Below the pieces are notes generated by a model that worked only from the letters and a program-made list of their open reading frames with translations, had not been told where the DNA came from and searched no databases. A DNA stretch of 64,000 nucleotides from Pinus tabuliformis (Eukaryota > Streptophyta > Pinopsida > Pinales > Pinaceae): the NCBI GenBank assembly GCA_031772625.1, contig CM062818.1, positions 215,505,742 to 215,569,741 on the forward strand. The letters are read 5' to 3'. Every line of letters begins with the position of its first letter. Position 1 is the stretch's first letter. Positions 34,560 to 44,090 of this stretch are shown one piece after another. Both the position numbers and the translations under genes were made by a program.

Positions 34560-36395
34560 ATGTTTGCACCCGCGTTTAAGCTGGTTAAAAAATGAACTAT
34601 CCCCTGGTGAATAACCACCGTGAATGTAGCATTTCAGCCATTAAAGCCTTGGTCGTGTTTGCACCATCACCTCCACTTTTCCATTGGCCGATCATTCACC
34701 TCCATTTGATTGTTTACCCATTTTGAGGAACAGCTGCGAAGAGTGATTTCACTAGCCATCCTTGTGACACTGCCGTGATTGGAAAATTCCAAACCTTACC
34801 TGGAATCAGCTGCTACCCATTTTATCACTCGTTCCTCAAAAGACAAGTCTTCTTTAAGCTCTTTTCTGACTCGTAAAATATGAAAATATTGCCGAGTTCT
34901 GGCCTTCCAGCTCGTTAAAGCGACGGGAAGTGCTATCCCTCCTCTAGATTTTAATATTTTTGGACTTGAGGGATTATTGCACAAAAAGATCGAGCGCTTG
35001 TTTTGTTCGGCTCGTTAAAGCGATCGAAAATTCATCCCTTCTGTATTGTTTTATACTTTTTCGGACTTAAGGGATTAGATGACGAAAAAGAAATTTTGGA
35101 GTTACCTTTACATACCTTTTCAGACTCTCTAAAAATGAAAAGGACCGAGTTATCTTTGTCGTTAAACTCGTTAAAAAGATTAATAGCGACAAACTTGTCT
35201 TTAGACGAGAACGAGTTTCACTATCGCTAGGCTCGTTAAAACATAGCGATGGGTTTGCCTGAAGGGAAAATTATAGAACAAGCATATGTTATCCTCCTCG
35301 AGCTTGACAAAAATAAAGAGGTACTGGTCAGCAATGACCGGGGAAAAATTGGGAAGAAAACTCAAAGAATCTTTATTGGTAGCAAGTCGCTCTTGAACAT
35401 GACACTTCCACTCTGTGCCCGAGTCGGGTTGGGTTGTTTCATTCACCGGTCACATCACCATGGTCTCTCCATAACATCCACATTTGGGGTTAATGCTACC
35501 AATCCATCACATAAGTGTCACCGACATGTTCAAATGAAGTCATCCAGAAAGGCCACCTGTGTCCCGCCCACTACCATACATTATACTCCATTCTTTCATG
35601 ACCGCCACCCTGAACCATATATCATCAGATCGTTTTCACCTCCATCAAAATCATTTGCTCCATTCCGTGTCATTGATGTGGGATTCATTAAGGCCCTCCT
35701 ATGACGGATCACTTCTTGTCGACATCAGCTCATTATCCAAGAAGTTGATCTAGGAACACCCCATTCAGTACTTTGAAGCTTTCATGCCTCAATGGCAAGT
35801 TTCTCACTTCCGGCGACAGGTTTACATCAATGACCTTCAACCGAAAGATTTTGTGTGGTGTTCGACGCCAAGTCCTTTATTCACGCCACGTGAATTGTAC
35901 TGCAGTACCTTGAGGGTCATTATCATTATCGGTGATTCCTCTCGTGCTTGTTAAAAGTTTACATCATTGACTGGTAATCAAGCGATGTCTTTCCATGTTC
36001 GACTTCAAAACATTTTTCACATGGATCGACTTGTACTTCGAGTGAAGATCGGACGAGATTGAAGACCCCGGATCTAGTTTCATCCATCCGGGCTGCAATA
36101 TATATTTAGGAAAATAAAGACATTGAAATGTACAACATTGCAGCACAGATAATCATCCTACCAAAAGGATGATGGCTCTATCAGAATCATCAGTCTACCA
36201 TCAGGCGATTGTCTGTCCTATGTACATGAAAATGAATTTATAAAGCTGAGCATGGGAATGCCCACCTCAGCTAGATCATGAAAACAGTATGAAGATAATG
36301 TATTGTATTGTATCTTATTACAGGTCTCCTCCCAGCATTGAAAGAACTTCGGATCCTCCTAATAAAGCATTTCACCTGATAAACAGCCTCATACT
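34560..36395 (+). other. 3' untranslated region of the nested Tat element
   Basis: No protein domain is seen. The phrase CTCGTTAAA recurs at about 34517, 34908, 35009, 35166 and 35232, with a variant at 34578. From 34780 to 36130 the block is the inverted counterpart of 26450-27700 of the outer element. It ends at the polypurine tract TTTAGGGGGCAAC just before the 3' LTR. Confidence 0.7.
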
Positions 36396-36407
36396 TTAGG
36401 GGGCAAC
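36396..36407 (+). promoter_or_regulatory. Polypurine tract of the nested Tat element
   Basis: TTAGGGGGCAAC lies directly before the 3' LTR start TGTTATAG at 36408. The outer element has the similar TTTAGGGGGTAGC at its 3' LTR. Confidence 0.75.
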
Positions 36408-37447
36408 TGTTATAGACATTTTTGTGCCTTACAGCTCTAAGCATGAAATGTCCATAAACCAAGGGCTCGTAAGTCCCTAAAAGTGTTGTTCCAACCCCTA
36501 AAGGAACAAGGTCAACAAATTACAATTTCTCCCAGAAGTTCTCCACCAGAAACTGCTCAGAATAAGTCAAATCAGGATCATTTCAGCTGCTCCACTAGCC
36601 AAGTGCGTTGCATAGCACCTAAGTCCACTAGCTAGGTGTGTTGCAATGCACCTAGATGCACTACCAGGGTGCGTTGAGCGGGAAATGACAAATGGCAGTG
36701 TCATTCTGCGAGGTGGAAAGACAATGGAAGCTTCCAGAATCTTCTCCAATGACACTTGCCTCACTGAATTCGACCAAGGATGAGTAAGAGGCTTTCAGTC
36801 CCCAAGTGGAAGCAAGAACTGACAGAGAGAAGCCACTAATCAAATCATGAGCTGACTCATCCTCCTTGCATACATCTATATATGGATCCCTCATCCTAGA
36901 GATCTGGAGGCTGGAATTTTGCATATTGTAAGGAATTGTTGTTGGTTTGAGACACATATCAGAGGATTGGGTGATCTATGCTTTGTTGGGGTTGAAGAAG
37001 GGACTTCTTTGCTGGGAGGTTGATGCTGGGTCAGGAATAATCGGTTGTAACTCCTCCTGGATCTTCTTGTATATCAATAAAACTGTTTGAGTTTCTTCTC
37101 CATGCTTGTGTTTCATTGATGCTTGTTACATTTGTATGGTTAACTTAAATCTGATCCTAAGTTATTTATGAATATCAACCCATGTCTTTGTATAGTTTCC
37201 TTCTTCTGTGATCTTATAGGTACTTGGTGAAGCTGGGCAAGTAAGGGAGCAGATAGCTGGAAGCTGTCAAAGAGGAGAGAGATTGGATCAAAGGACTAGC
37301 GCAAGACACAGGTTGGTTCATCCTATTCCTCTTTGTTTATAGTTCATAAAGAAGAATACAAAAGTAGTTTTCTCTGTTTGTTTCTAAGGTAGTTGTCACA
37401 CCTTAGTGGGATAGAGCAGTTCTAAATAAACACTTTTCCCGATAACA
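36408..37447 (+). repeat. 3' LTR of the nested Tat element, 1040 bp
   Basis: Same length and ends as 28372-29411, differing at about 30 positions by eye, mostly transitions. It is followed by the target duplication ATTAC. Confidence 0.95.
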
Positions 37448-37499
37448 ATTACATTCACCTAAGTAGACTGCTTATGGCTATCAGGTGGATGGAATGAAG

Positions 37500-38300
37500 G
37501 TTCGTTTATGAGATCAAGTGAAAGACTTTACTCGGATTTTATGAGATCTAATCAAAGACTCAAGTTAGAACTTGGGACCTTGTTTCATTATTTAATGAGC
37601 TTGACACAAGACAAGGAACTCTGCTCAGATTCCTTGTTTCATTTTTTAACGAGGTTGACACAAGACCAGGAACTCTCCTCATGGGAGGTGTTCCATTTTT
37701 TAATGAGGTTGACACAGTAAAAGAACTATCCTCATGGACTTGTTTCTTTTTTAACGAGGTTGACACAATAAAAAAACTATCCTCATATTCCTTGTTTCAT
37801 TTTTTAACGAGGTTGACACAAGACCAGGAACTCTCCTCATAGGAGTTGTTTCATTTTTTGATGAGGTTGACACAGTAAAAGAACTATCCTCATACTCCTT
37901 GTTTCATTTTTTAACGAGGTTGATGCAAGACTAGGAACTATGTTCATAATCCTATTTCATTTTTTAATGAGGTTGACATAAGACCAAGAACTATCCTCAT
38001 GGACCTATTTCACTTTTTAACGAGGTTGACACAGTAAAAGAACTATCCTCATATTCCTTCAAGACAAAGAACTATCCTCATCGGATGTGTTTCATTTTTT
38101 AATGAGGTTGACACCATAAAAGAACTATCCTCATACTCCTTGGTTTCATTTTCTAACGAGGTTGACACAAGACAAGGAACTATCCTCATAGGCCTGTTTC
38201 ATTTTTTATTGAGGTTGACATAATAAAAGAACTATCCTCATATCCTTGGTTTCATTTTTTAACAAGGTTGACACAAGATAAAGAACTATCCTCGTACCCT
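37500..38300. repeat. Tandem array, about 13 units of 50-60 bp
   Basis: The unit contains TTTCATTTTTTAACGAGGTTG followed by ACACAAGAC or ACACAGTAAAAG and GAACTATCCTCAT. Clear units start near 37583, 37637, 37690, 37741, 37795 and onward every 50-55 bp to 38250, with one shortened unit near 38050. The left edge (37510-37580) is more degenerate. Read on minus, the core is CTCGTTAAAAAATGAAA, the same motif scattered in the 3' regions of both Tat elements. Confidence 0.9.
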
Positions 38301-38539
38301 TGGATCATAACTCATAAGAGGTCATGAAGGAGAGATCTGGTTCCAATGCTCCTAGTACATGATGTACAACATCACTGAATTGATCGTCAGTTGTTGTAGG
38401 TATGGAATAGGTTTCCACATAATTAACCCATGGCGAGGACGATACCATTGTTACAAAAGGACCATTTAGGGAATATGGTTGATTGGAAGCCATATTTGGA
38501 CTGGGAAATGAAATCTGGTCAACGGTGATAATTGTGCCT

Positions 38540-38890
38540 TCATGCGGGAAGGAAATCACTCAAAGGAGTGTTGAAACAATAGCTCCCATGTCATAAACAT
38601 AGTCGCACCCAAGAAGTAAATTGTAACCTAAAGGGCCTAGGACTACCATCACATTCAGATAAATGATTTTTCCTCCCAAAGTAATAGGTAACTGACAGAG
38701 GATCCCTAATGGTTTACTCATCCCTTTGTTAAAAGCCAATAGATTATGAGTGACAGGCACAAGCGGCGGCGAACCGAACACTTGCCAAGAAATAGAGGAA
38801 AGGATACTCACTGATGCACCTTCATCTATAATAGTGCCTAATACAATCATATTACAAACCTATACTATGATCTGGAAAGGCACATAAGAA
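38540..38890 (-). pseudogene. Aspartic protease part of the outer Tat-like element
   Basis: On minus, TIIDEGASVSILSSISW (active-site loop in the form used by Tat elements) is followed by LPITLGGKIIYLNVMVV and YNLLLGCDYVYDM, which end the domain. It matches the split protease of the nested element. No polymerase follows; the tandem array comes next. Confidence 0.75.
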
Positions 38891-39149
38891 GGAAGACGGA
38901 ATCCTGCGAGTCAATTCCAATCAAAGGAAGTGGCCAGACTACTTGGAGGGGGTACCGTAGAAACAGGATAATTAACCCCTTGAGTTACGAGAGCGGGATG
39001 ATTTTCCTCCTGTCTTGATGGAATAGGTGGATTTAACCCAAGCTCATTTGAATCTGAAGACACAAAAAGAACCTGAGTGGTATCATATTCACTCTCTTCG
39101 GGAAAGGTATGATTAGATGAAGGTGAAATCGAGTCAACTTTTACCTCAA

Positions 39150-40068
39150 CCTATTGATTTTGGTCGGGTATAGACTCATAGGATTCACTTTTAGGGAGAG
39201 TGGCTTTGACCGACGGTTGATTTTGGTCATTCAATTCATCAGCTAGTGAAGGATTTAGGGAGAGTTTCTTGTAACCAGATGGAAGTCGCTGCGGTGAAGC
39301 AAGAAGGTTATCCAACACTTTTTTGGCTTCATCCAGATAGGGAAAAAGGTGAATGGGGTGATTCCCTTCACACAACCTATAGGGAAACTTGAATTTGCCC
39401 TTGTTTCCATGAACTTTACTAACACTAGTTGATGGTGTGTCACCAGCATGATCTCCAGAAGTTTATGACATAGGATGTTGTGAATGAGAAGACCATTCTT
39501 CTAAGATCTGAGCAATATCAGGACAATTTCGAAGAAGATGATCTCCCACACAAAGTTTGCATGGATATCGAACTTTGTGAGGCTTGATGGATAGTTTCTC
39601 ATCATATGTTGCATTCAAAGCAATGGTTGCTTGGTTGGACTTTTGCTGAATTTTCTTCTTCTTCTTCTTCCCTTTCTTCTTCTTCTTAGCCACCCGGTTA
39701 CTAGTACCAATACTTTCACCAGGAGAAGAGGAAGAAGGGGAAGAAGAAACAACTGAGGAAGAAGGCAAAGGGTCAACTTTAGGATCAACTGGAGGTTGAT
39801 TTTGTCCAGTTGGAGGTGTACTCGGTTGCGGAGAAATCATGACATTTTGAACCAAGGAGGTTGAAAACAACCATACTGGCAAGCCAATGGTAAATCCCAG
39901 AAGGAACAATGTAGCCATATAAGGATCACCAATATTTTCGAAAGGAGGAAAAGGACTAGGATTCCCATCAAAAGGAATTCCTTGATCGGTGGAATCTGGA
40001 TTTGTCGCCATGTGTTTCAACCTAAGATCAACCAAGGAGTGGGAGTGGAGGATGTTATCCGTGGTCAA
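39150..40068 (-). pseudogene. gag tail of the outer Tat-like element
   Basis: The sequence starts near 40068 and includes a Pro/Ser-rich linker, then a strikingly basic run (KKKKKGKKKKKK, coded by GAA/AAG repeats at 39650-39690) and one zinc knuckle, CKLCVGDHLLRNCPD (C-x2-C-x4-H-x4-C). It continues with HPIHLFPYLDEAKKVLDN, the segment duplicated at 28020-28330. The capsid-like core normally preceding this is not recognised. Broken. Confidence 0.65.
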
Positions 40069-40069
40069 T

Positions 40070-41415
40070 TAATTTTATTTTAATCAAAGTAACATAACAA
40101 AACAAAAGAGGGATAATCTAGGCAAAATGTTTACCAAGTAACTGTGAACTACAGAATACCTCCTGGCGAGCCAAGAAGTATGGGCAGGAAATATCCCTGA
40201 ATGCTGTGTTTGGTGTATCATAGTGTACAAGGTAGCCGAATCGGTTACCTAAGGATGGATAACAACCTAGTGTTGTCCTCCCATATATACCCGAAAGTAC
40301 GTGGAGGCCCAACATATAAGCATTGTCTAATGCAAAACCACATAGTGAGAGCATTCCCATATACTTTACGTACTGTAGCACCACCCTATATACCTAGAGG
40401 TACATGGATGAGCTGCCATATAATCACATATGTGGAATGAGGTATCACACTCGGGATGTATTGCAGACAAGTTAGCGACATCTACTTTGTTTTACGACAC
40501 CGGAACATGTCTCTAGCTTTGACCTCTAAATGTTTTTCGTTAGGTGACAATGCTCCATTAGGTAAATTGATGTTAATTTTAAGTTGATCTTCTATAGAAT
40601 TTTCCTTTCAAGGTTCACCACATGATGTATGTTTGCAATTCCTAAAATGCAACTAATATGATAAGCATTCTTTCCATTCAATTTAACAATGAAAATCCTT
40701 ATCTAGTAGGGATAAAGCAATCTGATTTTTGACAAAGAGAAAGGAGCACATCTAATGCAATTTCCCTAGCTATTCCTTTCAAGCATTAACAAACTAAAAT
40801 ATGACCGATGGAATTTGTTCTTTTCGAATCCCTTAATGTTATGATGAACAAAAAGGAAATATGCACATACAATCAATCAATCTTTCATAAGAACGAAGAC
40901 TTTTACGACAATTCTAATTTGAAGGAAGATAAGACTTTACGACACTTTCTTTCGAATGAAGATTAATCAACCATATTCTAAATTTGACTATAGACTAATA
41001 ATGAGAAAGAAAACATTAAAGAAACATTAATTAATCAAATCAAAGTAGGGCTGGCAAAGGAGATAAGAATTTGTTCTCTGAGACATGACATTCATTGATC
41101 AATCAGCAAGAGAACAAATAGAGAAAAATTGGCAAAAACACTTTCCAAAGGTGGGAATTTGACCTAAGGTTGATCAACACAGGTCAAAGAGGGCCTAAAT
41201 ATGCTGCAAAGCACTATCTCTCACTCAAGGGTGCTCTACAGAGCACTGTCCCGTGACCAAGCTTGCGTTGATTTCTAAGAGGCCACTCAAGAGTCATCTA
41301 ACCTCAATTTTTTACCAAAATTCAATGTAAAGGGCTGAAATACAATCAATGAATACAAATAAAGTCTACAAGGATGTCATAGGAGGTGGATAAGCTACTA
41401 GGAAAGGTGATAATT
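40070..41415 (-). other. Leader of the outer Tat-like element
   Basis: This lies between the primer site and the gag part. I see no protein domain. AT-rich stretches (40550-41050) dominate. Confidence 0.5.
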
Positions 41416-41433
41416 TCCCCAGCAAAGTCGCCA
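41416..41433 (-). promoter_or_regulatory. Primer-binding site of the outer Tat-like element
   Basis: On minus it reads TGGCGACTTTGCTGGGGA, starting 3 nt after the LTR end. This TGGCGACT...TGGGGA form is common in plant Tat/Ogre-type elements and is generally attributed to a tRNA-Arg primer. I have not verified the tRNA. Confidence 0.8.
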
Positions 41434-41436
41434 ATT

Positions 41437-42486
41437 TGTTTTGGATAATTTAGCATCTACGGATAAATACTAATTCACTAGACAAGTAGTTGTGCCTAGA
41501 ATAACAATTAAAAGTGTTTTAGACTTTCCCTATAAGCAATAGATAGGAAGAGAGGATAGAAGGCCTACTTGTAGTTTTGATTTCCCCTCATCTCCCTTGT
41601 ATCGTTTCCGTTGCTCCTTCCCATACTTAATCCACTTGAAAAGTACCATGTCAACACAACAAAAGACGAAAACTGATCAAAGCATACGATCCATTGAATA
41701 TAAATGAAAGGAATTAGAAGAAATTCATACATATAAGCATTATGAAAGAACACATCATATGGAAAAAGGTTCAAACACTTTATTACATAGAATAAGCAAT
41801 TACAACCATCAATGTCTAATTGAAAGTCATTCCTCTAGCTTGGACCCCATCCACATCACATCAAAAGCAAGACAAGCTTGTGGCATCACATCATTTGCTC
41901 CAAATCCAAGTCTCATAGCAGCATTATCTCCTTACAATTCAACATAATCCAGCCCAGCCAGCCCAGCCCCTGATCACTTAGATGAGTGGTCAACTTATAG
42001 GAGGATGAAGGAGGTTTTGTCATAAATGGTGGTATTGAATTGCCTTCCATACTTAGAATTAGTTCCATGGAGGAAGGGATGAGAGAATGGGATGCACCTT
42101 GACTCATTCCGCATCCACTTTCGAGCTCATTGGAGTAGATAATTGAGGGAAGCTTCTAGATGACTCCAAGAGATAAGAACATTCCCTAAACTCCAATTGA
42201 ATTTCGCTCAAATTCGCCTAGCACAACCTAAAGAGGGCATAGGTGCTCTGCAAAGCACCCTAAAAATGTATCTACCTGCATTGTAGAGCACCCTGGCAGC
42301 GTAACTACCTACGTTGGTCCCTTTGGAGACCACTTCTAGATGTCTTAGGTCATGAAACTTTCTGGGAATGAGGCATTCAAAGGGATGACTTGTTTAGGGC
42401 ATGTAGCAGCTGAAATTAGGGTTTAATGAGCCCTAAAACACTGATCTGGATGTTGGGATTTGATGTGCCCAAATGGATCTGTAATA
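41437..42486 (-). repeat. 5' LTR of the outer Tat-like element, about 1050 bp
   Basis: On minus it starts at 42486 (TATTACAGATCC, against TGTTACAGAACC in the other LTR) and ends ATCCAAAACA at 41437. It matches 25305-26238 over its first 930 bp. Confidence 0.87.
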
Positions 42487-43400
42487 GGGTGAGACCCCCT
42501 AGGATCTAGACCAGAGACTGAAGAGTATGATTTGCGAAGCCAACATGACTTTGACAGATGGGCAGCACCGCACATGGTTTGTACCATCACTAACACTGCA
42601 TTTAAGGATGAGGCTGTCACAAAAAAAGCTTTCTACCTAGGCCAAAGCTTTGGAGATGGAAATGAGATTGTACGAGACCCCTATACAAGATCTTGGTCTA
42701 GGAGTCCAACAAATCCATGCACAACTGCAAAATTTTTGTTTGGAAATGCAAAATTTGAAACAGGACAGGACACCTTGGCCACAGATTCGTGAGGAGGTAT
42801 GGTGCATAAAATGCAAAGGCCAGGGGCATGACAAGGACCACTGTCCAGTTTTCATGAATTACATGGCGGGAGGAGGGCCGATGCCATTAAGACTTGAGGC
42901 ACAAGCAGGACTGAGCGTGGCACCTGCACTGTGGTGTGTGATATGTCAGATAGGAGGAAAACACACTACGGATAATTTTCATCTATTGAATAAGTATACG
43001 TAGACATCCCAGCAATTGTTTTGTAATTTCTGCAGGTCGGTAGGCCATGGTGAACGCACTTGTAGAAGCTATGAACTAATGATGGATCGAACTCTTGCCT
43101 ATAGGGTATATACCTAAACATGAGACCTCAACCCAAATGTGGGAGTGGTGCACGCTGGATTTCACGGGCGCGGACGAGGTCAAGGTGGAATGGGACCAGG
43201 AAGGGGTCACAGACAACTAATTTGTTACAATTGTGGAGGGCCAGGGAACTATGCCCGCAATTGTACAAATTCGACGAGAACATCATGTTTATACTGTACT
43301 CAGTTTTATCATGAGGTAGAGGACTACCCTACACTGATAGCGAGGCTGTGTGAGAAAGGGGTACTCCAGCCTCCCTCGACTTAGAATTTGCAAATGATGA
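42487..43400 (+). pseudogene. gag of copy B with five zinc-knuckle-like motifs
   Basis: The left part reads HMVCTITNTAFKDEA and similar Gag-core sequence. Then five Cys/His motifs follow: WCIKCKGQGHDKDHC (42797), WCVICQIGGKHTTDN (42931, partial), FCNFCRSVGHGERTC (43025), ICYNCGGPGNYARNC (43222) and SCLYCTQFYHEVEDY (43282). Three have the full C-x2-C-x4-H-x4-C spacing or are one residue off. An Arg/Gly-rich linker (GRGRGQGGMGPGRG) separates the third and fourth. Plant Ty3 Gags usually have one knuckle. Broken. Confidence 0.7.
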
Positions 43401-43495
43401 GGTTTGAGCCATGCGAAGAGGACCCGAATGTAAACATAGTGCTTAGAAGCAGTATCACGACAGGAGATGACAAAGGTAAGTAGCTTGAAGAAAGT

Positions 43496-44090
43496 GTGTG
43501 GGTTCACAAGGCTCCTACAAAGGAACCTAAATTTGATTTAGAACACACGAAGGAGACATTCATGGAAGCTAAGAAGAGCTTCATGGAGGCCTCCACTTCA
43601 GGTAGTAAGGATCAACTAGAGCCGGAGATGGATCCTTCAATGATCACTACCTTTCTGGAGACATGTATGAAACTTCTGCACGATAGAAAGGCTATGAAGG
43701 TGCTATAGGAACTTATCACGAGGTGCACTAGGTCAGGAGAACTGTGTGTAGTCTGGAAGCTTGGAAAGCACACATCGCGAACAGGAAGGGAAATGAGATT
43801 AACTATGTAAATCGGGGAGTATGAAATGGATCAAGTAATTCTAGATCTAGGATTGAATGCGAATGTACTGCCAAGACAAACATGGGAACACATGGGAAGA
43901 CCTGTGCTACAATGATCTCCTATTCAATTACGAATGGTAGACCAGTGGAAGATCTTACCCATGGGAAGATTGCAAGGAGTAATGGTGGATATTGAAGGTG
44001 CGAGCGCGCTGGTTGATTTCGATGTAATAGAGATTTTTGACAATGGAAATCCCTATCCCACGCTACTAGGCATAGATTGGGCCATTGATA
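43496..44090 (+). pseudogene. Aspartic protease part of copy B
   Basis: A helical, acidic lead (FMEAKKSFMEASTSGSKDQ, present also in copy A) precedes VILDLGLNANVLPRQTWE near 43840-43890, the equivalent of the DLGSEVNVLP active-site loop in copy A. Then come LPMGRLQGVMVDIEGA and YPTLLGIDWAIDM. Broken. Confidence 0.6.

Larger units (their letters stand above)
28372..37447 (+). mobile_element. Nested Tat-type Ty3/gypsy element with both LTRs and target duplication
   Basis: Two LTRs of 1040 bp each (28372-29411 and 36408-37447) bound the element. Five bases ATTAC precede it (28367-28371) and follow it (37448-37452), a perfect target-site duplication, so both ends are exact. Inside are a primer site (29415), a gag/protease-like block on the opposite strand, protease remainder, reverse transcriptase and RNase H, integrase, a second archaeal-type RNase H, an antisense reading frame, a long 3' region and a polypurine tract (TTTAGGGGGCAAC). 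The LTRs differ at about 3% of sites by eye. That makes it the younger of the two Tat elements: a few million years at angiosperm-like rates, more at slow conifer-like rates. It is structurally complete at the ends but broken in several places inside. Confidence 0.93.
25305..42486 (-). mobile_element. Outer Tat-like Ty3/gypsy element without pol, interrupted by a nested element
   Basis: Read on minus: 5' LTR (42486-41437), primer site (41433-41416), leader, gag (40068-39150), protease (about 38890-38540), a tandem array (38300-37500), then after the nested insertion (37447-28372) a duplicated gag-like segment (28330-28020), a 3' untranslated region (27720-26239), a polypurine tract and a 3' LTR (26238-25305). 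Its own length is about 8.1 kb. No reverse transcriptase or integrase belongs to it, so it resembles a large non-autonomous derivative. The LTRs differ at roughly one site in ten by eye, so it is clearly older than the element nested inside it. Coding parts are broken in several places. Its 5' LTR abuts the gag of copy B at 42487. Confidence 0.75.
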
